Below, in pieces: positions 43,906 to 53,158 of a stretch of DNA of 64,000 nt. A program made the translations under genes and the position numbers. This DNA comes from Methylomonas sp. (lineage in GTDB: Bacteria; Pseudomonadota; Gammaproteobacteria; Methylococcales; Methylomonadaceae). The notes under the pieces are model-generated. The model ran no database searches and was not told the DNA's origin. It was given only the letters and a program-made list of their open reading frames with translations. Every line of letters begins with the position of its first letter. The first letter of the stretch is position 1. The DNA lies in NCBI GenBank assembly GCA_002928965.1, contig PERU01000007.1:52964-116963 (forward strand). Direction: 5' to 3'.

Positions 43906-45381
43906 TTAGCTTAGCCCTTTGCTGCGATTGTCCATACGTCTTATAAATTCGTTCATGATGGCGCGGTACAGTTCGTCGCCCAGGTATTTATCTTCCACCC
44001 CATTGTCAATGCTGGGATTGTCGTTAACTTCAATGACATAACCTTTGCGGTCGATTTCTTTGACATCAACCCCATACAAACCATTACCGATCAATTGCGT
44101 AGCGCGCAAAGCTGCATCCAACACCGCTTTGGGAACCTCAAAGGTAGGAATGGTGCTGAAACTGCCGCTATCGGTTTTGTGGGTGCCGTGACGGTAGATT
44201 TGCCAGTGATTTTTCACCATGAAATAGCGGCAGGCATACAGGGCTTTTTGATTGAAGATGCCGATGCGCCAATCAAAATCGGTATATAAAAATTCTTGCG
44301 CCAACAGTAAGGCGGATTGCGCAAATAACTCAGCCACTTTGAGGTTGAGTTCCTGTCGATTCTGTACTTTGACAATGCCGCGTGAGAATGAACCGTCGGG
44401 GATTTTGATCACTACCGGAAACCCGGCGCTGGCTTCAAGCGCATCAAGATGTTCTGCATTGCCTTTGTGCAGAATCCAGGTTTTGGGTGAAGGCACCCGA
44501 TGCGTGCGAAACAGGTCGGCCAGATAGACTTTATTGGCGCAGCGCAGAATGGAAGTGGGATCGTCGATGACCATCAAGCCTTCCGCCTCGGCTTTTTTGG
44601 CGAAGCGATAGGTATGATGATCGATGGCAGTGGTTTCGCGGATAAACAAGCCGTCAAATTCTGGAATGCGGCCATAATGTTTTTGGGTGATCAACTCCAC
44701 ATCGATGCCCAGTTGTTGGCCTGCGTGGATGAATTTTTTTAAGGCGCCCCGGTTGCTTGGCGGCAGTTTTTCAGCCGGATTGATTAAAATCGCCAAATCA
44801 TAACGGGCGGCTTTACGGATGCGACTTTTACGCCAGACTTTTTTGCTGAACTTGTCCAACGCTTCGGCAAACAGAGTTTGCATCGCATCATCCATTTGCC
44901 GGGGAGAGACGGCCTTCAGGTCAACTATTTCCCATTGCTGCTGTAACTGCAGACTGATTTGCAGAATCGGACACGGAAAACGCTCGAACAAGCGGCGGGC
45001 CAGTTCCTGAAAATCCGGTTCTGAAGTGATGCCAAAATAGCTGTAAAAGGTCAATTCGCCATGTAGGGTGTGCTTTTTGAGTGCTTTTGCCAATGGCTGG
45101 CTAAAGTCTTCTAATTGCAGGCGATACAAGGCATTTTTGTCCAGCTCGTTAATCACTTTCACCGAAGGGATCACATGGTGATTGCGAGCTTCTGCCAGCA
45201 AGGAACAATAATAGCCATCTGAAAGATAGGCGAAACTGCTGCATAGATTGATGACGCGAACGCGTTGGTCGGCAGATCCGGACTGATGCGCCAGATAATC
45301 TTCAAAACTGATGACCAACTCGCTGGGGTAATAAGGATTCCAATCGGCAAGATCGTCAACGACCAAAAGCGTGTTTGCCAT
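43906..45381 (-). CDS. RimK-like ATP-grasp ligase with RLAN N-terminal domain
   Basis: A 491-residue protein. The first 190 residues resemble the RimK-like ATP-grasp N-terminal domain (RLAN: LLVVDDLADWNPYYPSE, INLCSSFAYLSDGYYCSLLA). The C-terminal half is an ATP-grasp domain: HRVPSPKTWILHKG, GFPVVIKIPDGSFSRGI and the metal site IEVNDNPSIDNGVEDKYLG (about 450-468). Such enzymes join amino acids through an acyl-phosphate. Family knowledge links RLAN-type genes to GNAT/papain-like fusions, as found here 1.2 kb away on the divergent strand. The substrate is unknown. It is divergent from the M14-like peptidase gene with only 72 bp between the starts, so the two may share control. Confidence 0.88.
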   Translation of the reverse strand: MANTLLVVDDLADWNPYYPSELVISFEDYLAHQSGSADQRVRVINLCSSFAYLSDGYYCSLLAEARNHHVIPSVKVINELDKNALYRLQLEDFSQPLAKALKKHTLHGELTFYSYFGITSEPDFQELARRLFERFPCPILQISLQLQQQWEIVDLKAVSPRQMDDAMQTLFAEALDKFSKKVWRKSRIRKAARYDLAILINPAEKLPPSNRGALKKFIHAGQQLGIDVELITQKHYGRIPEFDGLFIRETTAIDHHTYRFAKKAEAEGLMVIDDPTSILRCANKVYLADLFRTHRVPSPKTWILHKGNAEHLDALEASAGFPVVIKIPDGSFSRGIVKVQNRQELNLKVAELFAQSALLLAQEFLYTDFDWRIGIFNQKALYACRYFMVKNHWQIYRHGTHKTDSGSFSTIPTFEVPKAVLDAALRATQLIGNGLYGVDVKEIDRKGYVIEVNDNPSIDNGVEDKYLGDELYRAIMNEFIRRMDNRSKGLS

Positions 45382-45453
45382 AGCGACGCATGCTCCATGC
45401 GATTAAATGAACGATGATTTTGAAACCAGACAGAATTTTAAACAAGGCGTAAC
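45382..45453. promoter_or_regulatory. Divergent promoter region of the ATP-grasp and peptidase genes
   Basis: Only 72 bp separate the two divergent starts, so both promoters and any operator must lie here or just inside the genes. No clear palindrome was seen. Confidence 0.35.
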
Positions 45454-46593
45454 ATGATAATGCTTGAAAAAACAGGTTCTCCAAGGTATGCAAGCATGAC
45501 AAACCGCAGTATTTTCAACGATATTGATGTTGGGAACTTTCCAACGGACTATGGGTTTGCCCGTCAACAATGGGTGCAAGATTTGGCGAATTTTCCAGGC
45601 GATTGCTTGCATGTGATGCATCCCTGTGCCGGCTTCGGTCCTCAGGGTGAATCGTTGTTTACCGATACGGCCTGGATTGGCAGTGTAGATGCCAAGAATG
45701 TGCTGGTGGTGATCGCGGCGACTCATGGGGTAGAGGGTTTTGCTGGCAGTGCCGTGCAGCGGGATATATTGAACTTGTTGGCTGTAGAGCAATTAATTAT
45801 CCCGGCAGATTCCGCATTGCTGTTGGTACATGCCTTAACTCCTTGGGGTTATGCCTGGTCGCGACGTTGCGATGCAGATGGGGTGGATTTAAATCGTAAT
45901 GGGGTGGATTTTTCCTGGCCGCTGCCCGAAACCCCCGACTATATGCAAATACGTTCGGCATTATTCGAACACGATGTGCAAAAACGTCAGCGAGCGCTGC
46001 ATGAATTCAGCCTGATACATGGGCGAGCAGCATTGGAGAAAGCCATCAGCGGCGGGCAATACAGTGATGCGGAGGGTCCGTTTTACGGCGGAAAAAAACC
46101 GGCGCACGGGAGACTGGTCTGCCAGAGACTGATCGCTGATTATGACCTGGCACACCGGCGACTGGCGGTGGTGGATGTGCATACCGGCCTAGGGCCATAT
46201 GGATACGGAGAGATTATTTGTGACCATCTGCCCGATAGCGCTGGGGCGGCAATTGCTCATGCCTGGTATGGCGACGCTGTGACCTTGCCGTTGGCCGGTA
46301 CTTCCAGTTCAGTGCCAAAGCTGGGATTATTGGATTATCTTTGGCATGCCGTTATGGGTGACACCGGTTGTTACATAACGCTGGAATTCGGCACGTATCC
46401 CACCGACCAATTATTTGAGATTCTGCTTCGGGATCATCTGTTATGGGCCGATCAGCGTTATGTCACGGAAAGAATGACGCATGGCGATGTAATGCGTCGT
46501 CATTTTTGTCCGCCCGACCCGGCTTGGCGGGAGATGGTATTGCTGCGGGCCAGACAGGTTGTCTGTCAGGCGCTTGCGGGCGTTTCAGCTTGA
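45454..46593 (+). CDS. DUF2817 / M14-like zinc peptidase
   Basis: A 379-residue protein. Zinc and active-site motifs of the M14/DUF2817 group are visible: ATHGVEGFAGSA (His and Glu, about 90-101), VDLNRNGVDF (about 148-157), VDVHTGLGPYG (about 237-247) and a late LEFGTY with the catalytic Glu. No signal peptide, so it acts in the cytoplasm. Known relatives remove amino acids or acyl groups from small peptides. It may start at 45454 or at the ATG at 45496. It overlaps or touches the GNAT/C39 gene, so these two are an operon facing the ATP-grasp gene. Confidence 0.82.
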   Translation: MIMLEKTGSPRYASMTNRSIFNDIDVGNFPTDYGFARQQWVQDLANFPGDCLHVMHPCAGFGPQGESLFTDTAWIGSVDAKNVLVVIAATHGVEGFAGSAVQRDILNLLAVEQLIIPADSALLLVHALTPWGYAWSRRCDADGVDLNRNGVDFSWPLPETPDYMQIRSALFEHDVQKRQRALHEFSLIHGRAALEKAISGGQYSDAEGPFYGGKKPAHGRLVCQRLIADYDLAHRRLAVVDVHTGLGPYGYGEIICDHLPDSAGAAIAHAWYGDAVTLPLAGTSSSVPKLGLLDYLWHAVMGDTGCYITLEFGTYPTDQLFEILLRDHLLWADQRYVTERMTHGDVMRRHFCPPDPAWREMVLLRARQVVCQALAGVSA

Positions 46594-46595
46594 GC

Positions 46596-47690
46596 GTGAC
46601 TATCCGGCCTGCCTCTTTAGCCGACCTGGAGGCGCTGGTTAGGCTGGAAAATGCCAGTTTTTCGACCGATCGTTTGAGTCGGCGCAGTTTTCGGCATTGG
46701 CTGACCACTGAACACCGGGCTTTGCTGATTGCCGAAACGGCCGGCGTGATTGGCGGCTATATTCTGATTATTTACCATCCCGGCACACGTCTGGCGCGAG
46801 TCTATTCGCTGGCAGTAATGCCGGAACTGCGCGGCAACGGTATTGCCAAAGCCTTGATGTTGGCGGGTGAACAGGCGGCTCGGGATGATGGACGATTGTA
46901 TTTAAGGCTGGAAGTGAGTGTAGACAATACGCCCGCCATCAAACTCTATCAATCGCTGGATTTTCAAAAATTTGGTTTGTACCGGGATTACTATCAGGAT
47001 CATAAAGACGCTTTGCGCTACCAAAAACGCATACGGCGTTATCGCGATACCCCGCAGCATCGTTCGGTGCATTGGCTCAGGCAAACCACCCCGTTTACCT
47101 GTGGGCCGGCGGCGTTGATGATGGCGATGCATGCGTTGGATAAAACTTACCTGCCGTCGCGGGATGAGGAAATTAATTTATGGCGCGAAGCCACCACCAT
47201 TTTTATGACCTCCGGGCATGGTGGTTGCCATCCTATCGGTTTGGCGTTGGCAGCCAAACGCCGGCATTTTTCGGTGGAAGTCTGGATCAATCAGGCGGGC
47301 CCCTTGTTTATTGACAGCGTCCGCAATGACGATAAAAAACAGGTGATCGAACTGGTGGATAATGGATTCAAGCGCGAAGCGCAACAGCAAGGTATTGCCA
47401 TCCACTACAGCAACATCACCCAAAACGATTTGACCGATGCTTTTGCTGCTGGCGGCATACCGTTGATTTTAATTAGCACCTTTGCTCTGGACGGCAAAAA
47501 AGCCCCACATTGGGTGGTGATGAGCGGCTTTGATAACGATTGCTTGTATATGCACGATTCCGACCCGGATGAAAGTCGGCAAAGTGTGTTGGATAGCCAG
47601 TTTATTCCGGTGGCAAGGGAAGCTTTTGAACGCATGTCCTGCTTTGGCAAGAATCGCTTGCGGACGGCAGTGATCATTCGTCCGAGCTGA
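46596..47690 (+). CDS. GNAT acetyltransferase fused to C39/papain-like peptidase
   Basis: The frame is open from 46443 inside the preceding gene; the GTG at 46596 (or the TTG at 46590, overlapping the previous stop) begins the conserved part, giving 364 residues. Residues 1-145 are a GNAT domain with the acetyl-CoA loop (AVMPELRGNGIAKALM, 74-89). Residues 155-364 are a C39-like papain-fold domain: catalytic C169 in TTPFTCGPAALMMAM, H305 in KAPHWVVMSG and D321 in MHDSDP. This fusion is known to accompany RLAN/RimK-like ligases, as here. No ABC transporter is attached, so it is not a bacteriocin exporter. Its natural substrate is unknown. Confidence 0.85.
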   Translation: MTIRPASLADLEALVRLENASFSTDRLSRRSFRHWLTTEHRALLIAETAGVIGGYILIIYHPGTRLARVYSLAVMPELRGNGIAKALMLAGEQAARDDGRLYLRLEVSVDNTPAIKLYQSLDFQKFGLYRDYYQDHKDALRYQKRIRRYRDTPQHRSVHWLRQTTPFTCGPAALMMAMHALDKTYLPSRDEEINLWREATTIFMTSGHGGCHPIGLALAAKRRHFSVEVWINQAGPLFIDSVRNDDKKQVIELVDNGFKREAQQQGIAIHYSNITQNDLTDAFAAGGIPLILISTFALDGKKAPHWVVMSGFDNDCLYMHDSDPDESRQSVLDSQFIPVAREAFERMSCFGKNRLRTAVIIRPS

Positions 47691-47696
47691 AGGCCA

Positions 47697-48443
47697 TCAG
47701 AAACCGCGTTTCTCCGGCAGCCTATAGCAATACAAGCGCGTGTGTTTGATGTCCTTGAGTTGAATGGTTCTTTCAGTGGGCCAGATCGGCATTTCAAAAC
47801 TGGATGAAACCACCACACTTCTGGTACGCATTTCTTGCAGGCATTTGTCCTGCATGCGCGGCATGGCCATGGGCGATAAAAATAAAAAGACGATGTCGTA
47901 CTCTGCCAAAGCTGTATCCCAAAGATTTTGTCTGAGTACCTTGATGTTGCTGAATCGCCGGCAACGCCAACGTAATATCAACCAGGGTAAGGGGGCTCGT
48001 TCAACGGCAGTGATTTCAAGCTGAGGCAACTGCTTCGCGAGAGGAATAACCGCGCTGCCTATGCCGGCACCGAGATCAATCAGATTGTTTGCGCGTTGCC
48101 GTTTGACGATAGTCGCCAATGCCTTACTGACCGCATCTGAGGATAAAAATAAAGGCACGTCGCCTTTAAAGGTACCCCAGAATATGGCTAACGAAAGTAA
48201 GAAAGCAGCCATATAAATCCAGCCGTCAATCTGAAACGTTAAAAATAACCAAACAGCTGGCACAAACAGAAGATGTATCAGCTGCCACCACCAAGGTTGT
48301 CGAAGCATTTTGGACAGTGCCGCAGCTAAAACAGGCTGTGTCCAGATCAGCCAATGTGGCTGTAACCACCCGCCGGTCTTATAGATCAGGCTGGTGGATG
48401 CAATGGCTAAGATCTGACAGAGTAAGGCTATCAAAAGCGACAT
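47697..48443 (-). CDS. Membrane-anchored class I SAM methyltransferase
   Basis: A 248-residue protein. The first 95 residues have about four membrane segments (LLIALLCQILAIASTSLIY, then LIHLLFVPAVWLFLTF and MAAFLLSLAIFW). The rest is a SAM-binding domain with motif I DLGAGIGSAVIPLAKQL (about 124-140) and a following acidic AVERAP. The substrate is unknown. It lies just downstream of motB on the same strand with 21 bp between. Confidence 0.75.
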   Translation of the reverse strand: MSLLIALLCQILAIASTSLIYKTGGWLQPHWLIWTQPVLAAALSKMLRQPWWWQLIHLLFVPAVWLFLTFQIDGWIYMAAFLLSLAIFWGTFKGDVPLFLSSDAVSKALATIVKRQRANNLIDLGAGIGSAVIPLAKQLPQLEITAVERAPLPWLILRWRCRRFSNIKVLRQNLWDTALAEYDIVFLFLSPMAMPRMQDKCLQEMRTRSVVVSSSFEMPIWPTERTIQLKDIKHTRLYCYRLPEKRGF

Positions 48444-48464
48444 AGTCTTTGAATAGCCCCGTGA

Positions 48465-49415
48465 CTAATGTAGCGGAGGTGGAATAGGCGTCAGGTTAGC
48501 AGGATTAATGGATTCCGGCAGTGTGACCTTTTCCTGAGTAGGGTCAACCTTCATGCCTTCGTGAATCACCAGATTTTCGGTTTTTTTGTTCATCACAATA
48601 ATGGATATGCGACGATTCATTGGGTCGTTAGGGTTTTCGGTGACATAGGGAATGCTGGAAGCCAAGCCCACAATGCGTAGCACTTTGTCTTCTGCCAGAC
48701 CACCAATAGTGAGTTGTTGTCGGGCTATATTGGCCCGATCGCTTGACAGTTCCCAGTTTGAGTAGCCAGCGCCATTGCTGGGGAACGGTAGGGCATCGGT
48801 GTGACCATTGATGGTGACTTTGTTGGGTAGCTCGTTGATGACCTTGGCCAGTTTTTGCATGATCATTTGGGCATAGTCTTCGATACGCGAACTGGCCAGT
48901 TTGAACATGGGTCGGTTTTTGGAGTCGACGATTTGGATTTTCAGGCCTTCCGGAGTGGTTTCCAGTTTGACCTGATCGCGAAACTCGTTGAGTTCGGCGT
49001 TGGCATCCATCATGGATTCAATTTTGGCCTGTAATTGTTCCAACTGCTGTTTTTCTTTTTCCTCGGCTAATTTTTCGATGTCCTCAGGAACCACTTCTTC
49101 AGGCGGAGGCGGGGTGTCTTCGCCTTGATGAACCTGGCCGGCATCTTTGGAGGTTAAATCGGTGCCGCCACCTTGAATGATGGCGGTTCGGTCGCCAACA
49201 CCTTCGCCACCGTTCAAGGATACGGCATAAGGGTCTTGGAAATATTCGGCAATACCCTTTTTGGTGGGTTCATCCGCAGAACCCAACAACCACATCAACA
49301 GGAAAAAGGCCATCATGGCCGTTACGAAATCGGCATAGGCAATTTTCCAGGCTCCGCCATGATGGCCGTGCCCGGCTTTCTTGATGACTTTTTTGATAAT
49401 GGGTTGTTCGGACAT
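48465..49415 (-). CDS. motB: Flagellar stator protein MotB
   Basis: A 316-residue protein. It begins with the conserved KKAGHGHHGGAWKIAYADFVTA-type segment in which the aspartate of YADFVTAMMAFFLLMWLLG (about D28) carries the proton, followed by a plug region (GIAEYFQDPYA), a linker, and an OmpA-like peptidoglycan-binding domain (about 200-300; NGHTDALPF and NWELSSDRANIARQQL). The membrane part points to the proton-driven type. It starts 3 bases after motA. Confidence 0.95.
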   Translation of the reverse strand: MSEQPIIKKVIKKAGHGHHGGAWKIAYADFVTAMMAFFLLMWLLGSADEPTKKGIAEYFQDPYAVSLNGGEGVGDRTAIIQGGGTDLTSKDAGQVHQGEDTPPPPEEVVPEDIEKLAEEKEKQQLEQLQAKIESMMDANAELNEFRDQVKLETTPEGLKIQIVDSKNRPMFKLASSRIEDYAQMIMQKLAKVINELPNKVTINGHTDALPFPSNGAGYSNWELSSDRANIARQQLTIGGLAEDKVLRIVGLASSIPYVTENPNDPMNRRISIIVMNKKTENLVIHEGMKVDPTQEKVTLPESINPANLTPIPPPLH

Positions 49416-49418
49416 GAT

Positions 49419-50267
49419 TTAGCCTTTTCCGCCTTTAATTTGGGCTTCCATTTCTGAAAATGAGGGGCGGATATGATGGGGAATTGCGGTGCGCATAAAT
49501 TCGACGGTGATGGCAGGTGATGTACCCAATGCGCAGTTTAAAATGCCTTTTTTGGCGCATTTATAGGCGTTGGCTTCTTCTTCCAACCGATCTTCCATGA
49601 CTGCGGCAACCGGTGCGACGAAGCCATAAGCGACCAGAATACCCAAAAACGTACCGACCAGTGCTGCGGCAATCAATTTACCCAGTTCTGCAGGAGGAAT
49701 GCCCACGGATTCCATGGTATGTACCACCCCCATAACTGCCGCCACGATACCAAATGCGGGCATACCGTCACCAATCCGTTGCACGGCTTTGATTGGGGCA
49801 TGGCCTACTTCATGGTGTACGTCAATTTCGGCATCGATGATGTCTTCCAATTGATATTTATCAACGCCGGTCAAAATCAGCCGAAGTTTGTCGCAGATGA
49901 ACTCCATCAGATGATGATCGTGTACGACTTTTTCGCCGAATATGGAACTGCCCTCAGGATCGTCGACCACTTTTTCGAGTGACAACAGACCTTCTTTTCG
50001 GGCTTTTTGGCAGAGCCCATTAAAGCTCATCAACAGATCAAGATAATATTCTTGCGTATAGCGACTGCCTTTTAAGGTGCCCATCCCGCCTGCAACCGAG
50101 GCTTTGACAGTGTGCATGGTATTACTGGCTAAAAACGCGCCAGTCGCCGCGCCCACGATAATCAGCACTTCCACCGGCTGCATCAATACACCTAGGTGTC
50201 CGCCGGCCATCAAAAAACCGCCGAGTACGCAACCTAAGATGATGACATAACCAATTATTACAAACAT
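49419..50267 (-). CDS. motA: Flagellar stator protein MotA
   Basis: A 282-residue protein with four membrane helices, including the E. coli-type N-terminus (IIGYVIILGCVLGGFLMAGGHLGVLMQP) and the pair GMPAFGIVAAVMGVVHTM and LGKLIAAALVGTFLGILVAYGF. Together with MotB it drives flagellar rotation. GGGAG lies before the start, and a perfect 9-5-9 inverted repeat lies 67 bases upstream. Confidence 0.96.
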   Translation of the reverse strand: MFVIIGYVIILGCVLGGFLMAGGHLGVLMQPVEVLIIVGAATGAFLASNTMHTVKASVAGGMGTLKGSRYTQEYYLDLLMSFNGLCQKARKEGLLSLEKVVDDPEGSSIFGEKVVHDHHLMEFICDKLRLILTGVDKYQLEDIIDAEIDVHHEVGHAPIKAVQRIGDGMPAFGIVAAVMGVVHTMESVGIPPAELGKLIAAALVGTFLGILVAYGFVAPVAAVMEDRLEEEANAYKCAKKGILNCALGTSPAITVEFMRTAIPHHIRPSFSEMEAQIKGGKG

Positions 50268-50333
50268 ACAACGCTCCCATTTAAGGCTTTAATTTAACTT
50301 TTCGATAGTGTTATTTTGCTTATGGCATTTAAT

Positions 50334-50356
50334 CAATGCATGGACATCATGCATTG
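50334..50356. promoter_or_regulatory. Perfect 9-5-9 inverted repeat upstream of motA
   Basis: CAATGCATG (50334-50342) and CATGCATTG (50348-50356) around GACAT. It is centred about 78 bp upstream of the motA start and has no T-run. It is more likely a binding site for a dimeric regulator than a terminator. The factor is unknown. Confidence 0.5.
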
Positions 50357-50901
50357 CAAAGCAACCATTTCATGTTGTGAAACCAGTTGTCTGATATGCA
50401 AGGAGGTGCTGAACAGATCCATTACGCTTATACTCTCTTAGGCAGCATCCTGAGCCTGTCGAAAGATTTAATCAGTGCTTCCCTAATGGCTGTATCCAAA
50501 ACGTGCTTTCGTATATCGGCCTTGTTCAACAACTTCGAAATCAGTGCTGCCAAAAACTGTATGGGGATCAAAATAGTTCAACTCTCAGTTTTGTTCAATC
50601 ATCATAGTCACTATTCTGCAAACCGTGAAATCCGGCAAGCCTGTGATAGCTTACCTCTTTGATGATGGAGATGGCGTGCAGTGTTTGGCGCTAAATAGTT
50701 ACTCATTGTATGGGTTTACATGCTATGAGCTTGTTACAAACTATTGAATATTAAAATGAATGATAAATTTAACCGATTTTCTTTGGCATCTCTATATAAA
50801 CGAAAACTAGCCCTGTTTGCTTTGAAATTTGATGAATAAAAGCATCCAATCTCAGTGTTTTTAAATAAGGCAGTAATGATATAGATTGCAAACGGTTTTC
50901 G
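50357..50901. other. Intergenic region, 545 bp
   Basis: No convincing gene. A half copy of a common repeat, ATCCTGAGCCTGTCGAAAG, is at about 50447-50465 (compare 58491-58550), which accounts for the spurious reading frame there. The part from 50700 on is AT-rich without visible features. Confidence 0.4.
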
Positions 50902-52242
50902 CTATTTTTGAGGCGTATTTTGATGGTTCTTTTGTGATTTTGGACGAACTTTCACCCATTCGATGCGTGGTCCGGTCATGGCAGTGACCGTGATGTCAAA
51001 GTGCTCGAAAGAGATGATTTCGTTTTCCTCGGGAATGTCGCGCAGTTTTGCTAATATCAGACCCCCAACGGAATCTACCTCTTCCATGTCTAAATCTTCA
51101 TTTTCGATATCAACACCCAAAATACGTTCTAATGAAAAAATCGGCAAACTGCCCTTACCAACTAATGAGTCGTCTTCCAGCGATTCCCAACCGGTGTCAC
51201 AGGGTCTGAATTCGTCATGAATTTCGCCAACCAAGGCGGAGAGTAAATTATCCAAGGTAATGAATCCACGAGGTATTTGGCCGGGTATGCCAATTATCGC
51301 AAAGTGGGGGGCACCTTGGTTGAATTGCCGGAATAACTCCACCGCTGGCATGTGCGAAGGAATGAATTGAATCGGACGTAGATAGCTTTCCAGATTGTCT
51401 ATATTTGCATCCTGTTGCATTCCGAAAAATAAATCCTTTAGATGCAACACGCCTAAAATATCGGTGTTATTGCTATCGAAATAGGGATAGCGGCTAAAAC
51501 GACTGTTGAAAACGGTATCCAGGTTTTGCTGTAGGGATTGATTACGATACAGCGCGGTGATTTCATGTATGGGTCGCATTAATTCCGATACTTCTAGTTT
51601 GCTGAAGTCCAAGGCTTTGGCTAATACGTTCCATTCATCATTAGTGAATCGTTCGTTAGGACGGCTGGCGCGGAGTATCAGTTTGAGTTCATCGGTTGAA
51701 TAATGATTATCATGACCGTTGTTATGGGCTAGACCTGCGATACGCAGTACCAGATTCGCGCTACCGTTAAGCAGCCAGATAGCCGGGTACATCAACCAGT
51801 AAAAAATGTATAGCGGTCCTGCACTAAACAGCGCGACGGCTTCCGGATTGCGGATGGCCATCGATTTAGGGGCTTGCTCCCCAACCACAATATGTAGGAA
51901 CGAAATGGTGCAAAACGCAAAGGCAAAGGAAATGCTGTGAATCAATTCCGGCGAACTGATGCCCGTTTTGGCAAACAGTGGATCTAGCATTTTGGCAAAG
52001 GCAGGTTCACCAATCCAGCCTAAACCCAGTGAAGCCAGGGTAATACCCAGTTGACAGGCTGATAGATAGGCATCGAGTTGTTTATGTACTTTTGCCAAAA
52101 TCCGCCCGCGCCAACCTTTGGTTTGGGCAATGGCTTTAATACGGGTTTCGCGGAGTTTGACCAGACTAAATTCAAGTGCAACGAAAAACCCGTTTAAAAA
52201 AACTAACAGTAGCGCGCCGGATACCAGAATTATTGTATTCAC
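50902..52242 (-). CDS. CNNM/CorC-HlyC family membrane protein
   Basis: A 446-residue protein. A CNNM (DUF21) membrane domain at about 1-190 (VALEFSLVKLRETRIKAIAQ, LGLGWIGEPAFAKM, VVGEQAPKSMAIRNPEAVAL), a CBS pair at about 210-335, and a CorC_HlyC domain at the C-terminus (about 345-430, ending VTAMTGPRIEWVKVRP). Members of this family are magnesium or cobalt efflux proteins or are labelled haemolysins without evidence of lysis. It lies upstream of nothing on its strand within 600 bp, and follows dedA and tatA on the same strand. Confidence 0.9.
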   Translation of the reverse strand: MNTIILVSGALLLVFLNGFFVALEFSLVKLRETRIKAIAQTKGWRGRILAKVHKQLDAYLSACQLGITLASLGLGWIGEPAFAKMLDPLFAKTGISSPELIHSISFAFAFCTISFLHIVVGEQAPKSMAIRNPEAVALFSAGPLYIFYWLMYPAIWLLNGSANLVLRIAGLAHNNGHDNHYSTDELKLILRASRPNERFTNDEWNVLAKALDFSKLEVSELMRPIHEITALYRNQSLQQNLDTVFNSRFSRYPYFDSNNTDILGVLHLKDLFFGMQQDANIDNLESYLRPIQFIPSHMPAVELFRQFNQGAPHFAIIGIPGQIPRGFITLDNLLSALVGEIHDEFRPCDTGWESLEDDSLVGKGSLPIFSLERILGVDIENEDLDMEEVDSVGGLILAKLRDIPEENEIISFEHFDITVTAMTGPRIEWVKVRPKSQKNHQNTPQK

Positions 52243-52314
52243 AAAAGGATTAAGTAGTTAAAGGTTATTTCTATCTTGCTCAGCCAATAAATGCGTTTAT
52301 TGCGATATTGTCGA

Positions 52315-52884
52315 CTATTGACTGTTTCGGGCTATTTTTGCTTTATGCGTAGAGCGCCAAAACAGCAACAGGCCAATCGTAACCAATCCAACTAGGAAGT
52401 GAATTTCATATTGCTTGATTTCGCCCAACACTGATTCAGCGATGTCGCCAAACTGATAGCCCAAATAACCCACAGCAATGGCCCAAACCATTGCGCCCAG
52501 GAAGTTTAGAATAAAAAATTTGCCGGGATGCATTCGGCTTGCACCAATCACAAATGGCGTGACATTGCGTACACCGTATAAAAAACGAAAGCCCAGCACC
52601 ACTTTGATCTGATGTCTATGCAATAAATCGAATACCTTATCGGTCTTGCTATGCCAGAGTGGTCTTTTTTCCAAAAAGCGGATGCCTTTGAATCGACCGA
52701 GATAAAAAAAGGTTTGGTCACCGGCAAATGTGCCGGAAAATGCCGTCAAGATCACCCAGGGTAATTCCAGATAGCCGCTATGGGCCAGAAAACCAGCAAC
52801 AACCAGAATTGTTTCGCCTTCCAGAAAGGTGCCAATAAACAATGCCAGATAGCCGTATTCGATAATTAGCTGTTGAAAATCCAT
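52315..52884 (-). CDS. DedA-family membrane protein
   Basis: A 189-residue DedA (SNARE-associated) protein: YLALFIGTFLEGETILVVAGFLA at the start, then FSGTFAGDQTFFYLGRFKG, and RFLYGVRNVTPFVIGASRM with the conserved RxxxGxR-like region, and a late WAIAVGYLGYQFG. Some DedA proteins flip undecaprenyl phosphate or phospholipids and support envelope homeostasis. It lies 72 bp upstream of the CorC-like gene and 95 bp after tatA. Confidence 0.9.
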   Translation of the reverse strand: MDFQQLIIEYGYLALFIGTFLEGETILVVAGFLAHSGYLELPWVILTAFSGTFAGDQTFFYLGRFKGIRFLEKRPLWHSKTDKVFDLLHRHQIKVVLGFRFLYGVRNVTPFVIGASRMHPGKFFILNFLGAMVWAIAVGYLGYQFGDIAESVLGEIKQYEIHFLVGLVTIGLLLFWRSTHKAKIARNSQ

Positions 52885-52978
52885 TGAATAACGAGTGATG
52901 AGATTGATAACGCCTTAGTGCTATTTAAACACAATGGCAGTTTTAATAGTTGTAATGTCCCGTTGAATGGGGGCGGAG

Positions 52979-53158
52979 TCAGTCTGTGTCTTTTTCTGAT
53001 TTGGATTCGACTGCGGACTCTTCACCGTCTTTGACGGCTTTTTTAAAGCCTTTTATGGCCCCGCCGAGATCCTCGCCCATATTTTTTAAACGCTTGGTGC
53101 CAAACACCAGTAACACGATCACTAATACAACCAGAAGGTGTGGGATACTAAAACCCAT
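52979..53158 (-). CDS. tatA: Twin-arginine translocase subunit TatA
   Basis: A 59-residue protein: a short membrane helix ([20 protein letters not shown], residues 5-24), the hinge and amphipathic helix [20 protein letters not shown] (26-45), and an acidic tail ending KDTD. This is the TatA/E layout, with the FGxxxLxxxGxDLGxAIKGFKK consensus nearly complete. TatA polymers form the pore for folded Tat substrates. tatB and tatC are not adjacent, so it is a separate tatA/tatE locus or the other subunits lie elsewhere. Confidence 0.88.
   Translation of the reverse strand: MGFSIPHLLVVLVIVLLVFGTKRLKNMGEDLGGAIKGFKKAVKDGEESAVESKSEKDTD

Noticed and set aside
46443..46595. N-terminal extension of the GNAT/C39 protein
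   Set aside because: The 51 extra codons overlap the end of the DUF2817 gene in another frame and lack conserved features; the GNAT domain starts at the GTG at 46596.
50387..50662. Reading frame of 91 codons upstream of motA
   Set aside because: It contains SLSKD, the translated hallmark of the common CTGAGCCTGTCGAAAG repeat, and has no other coding signs.
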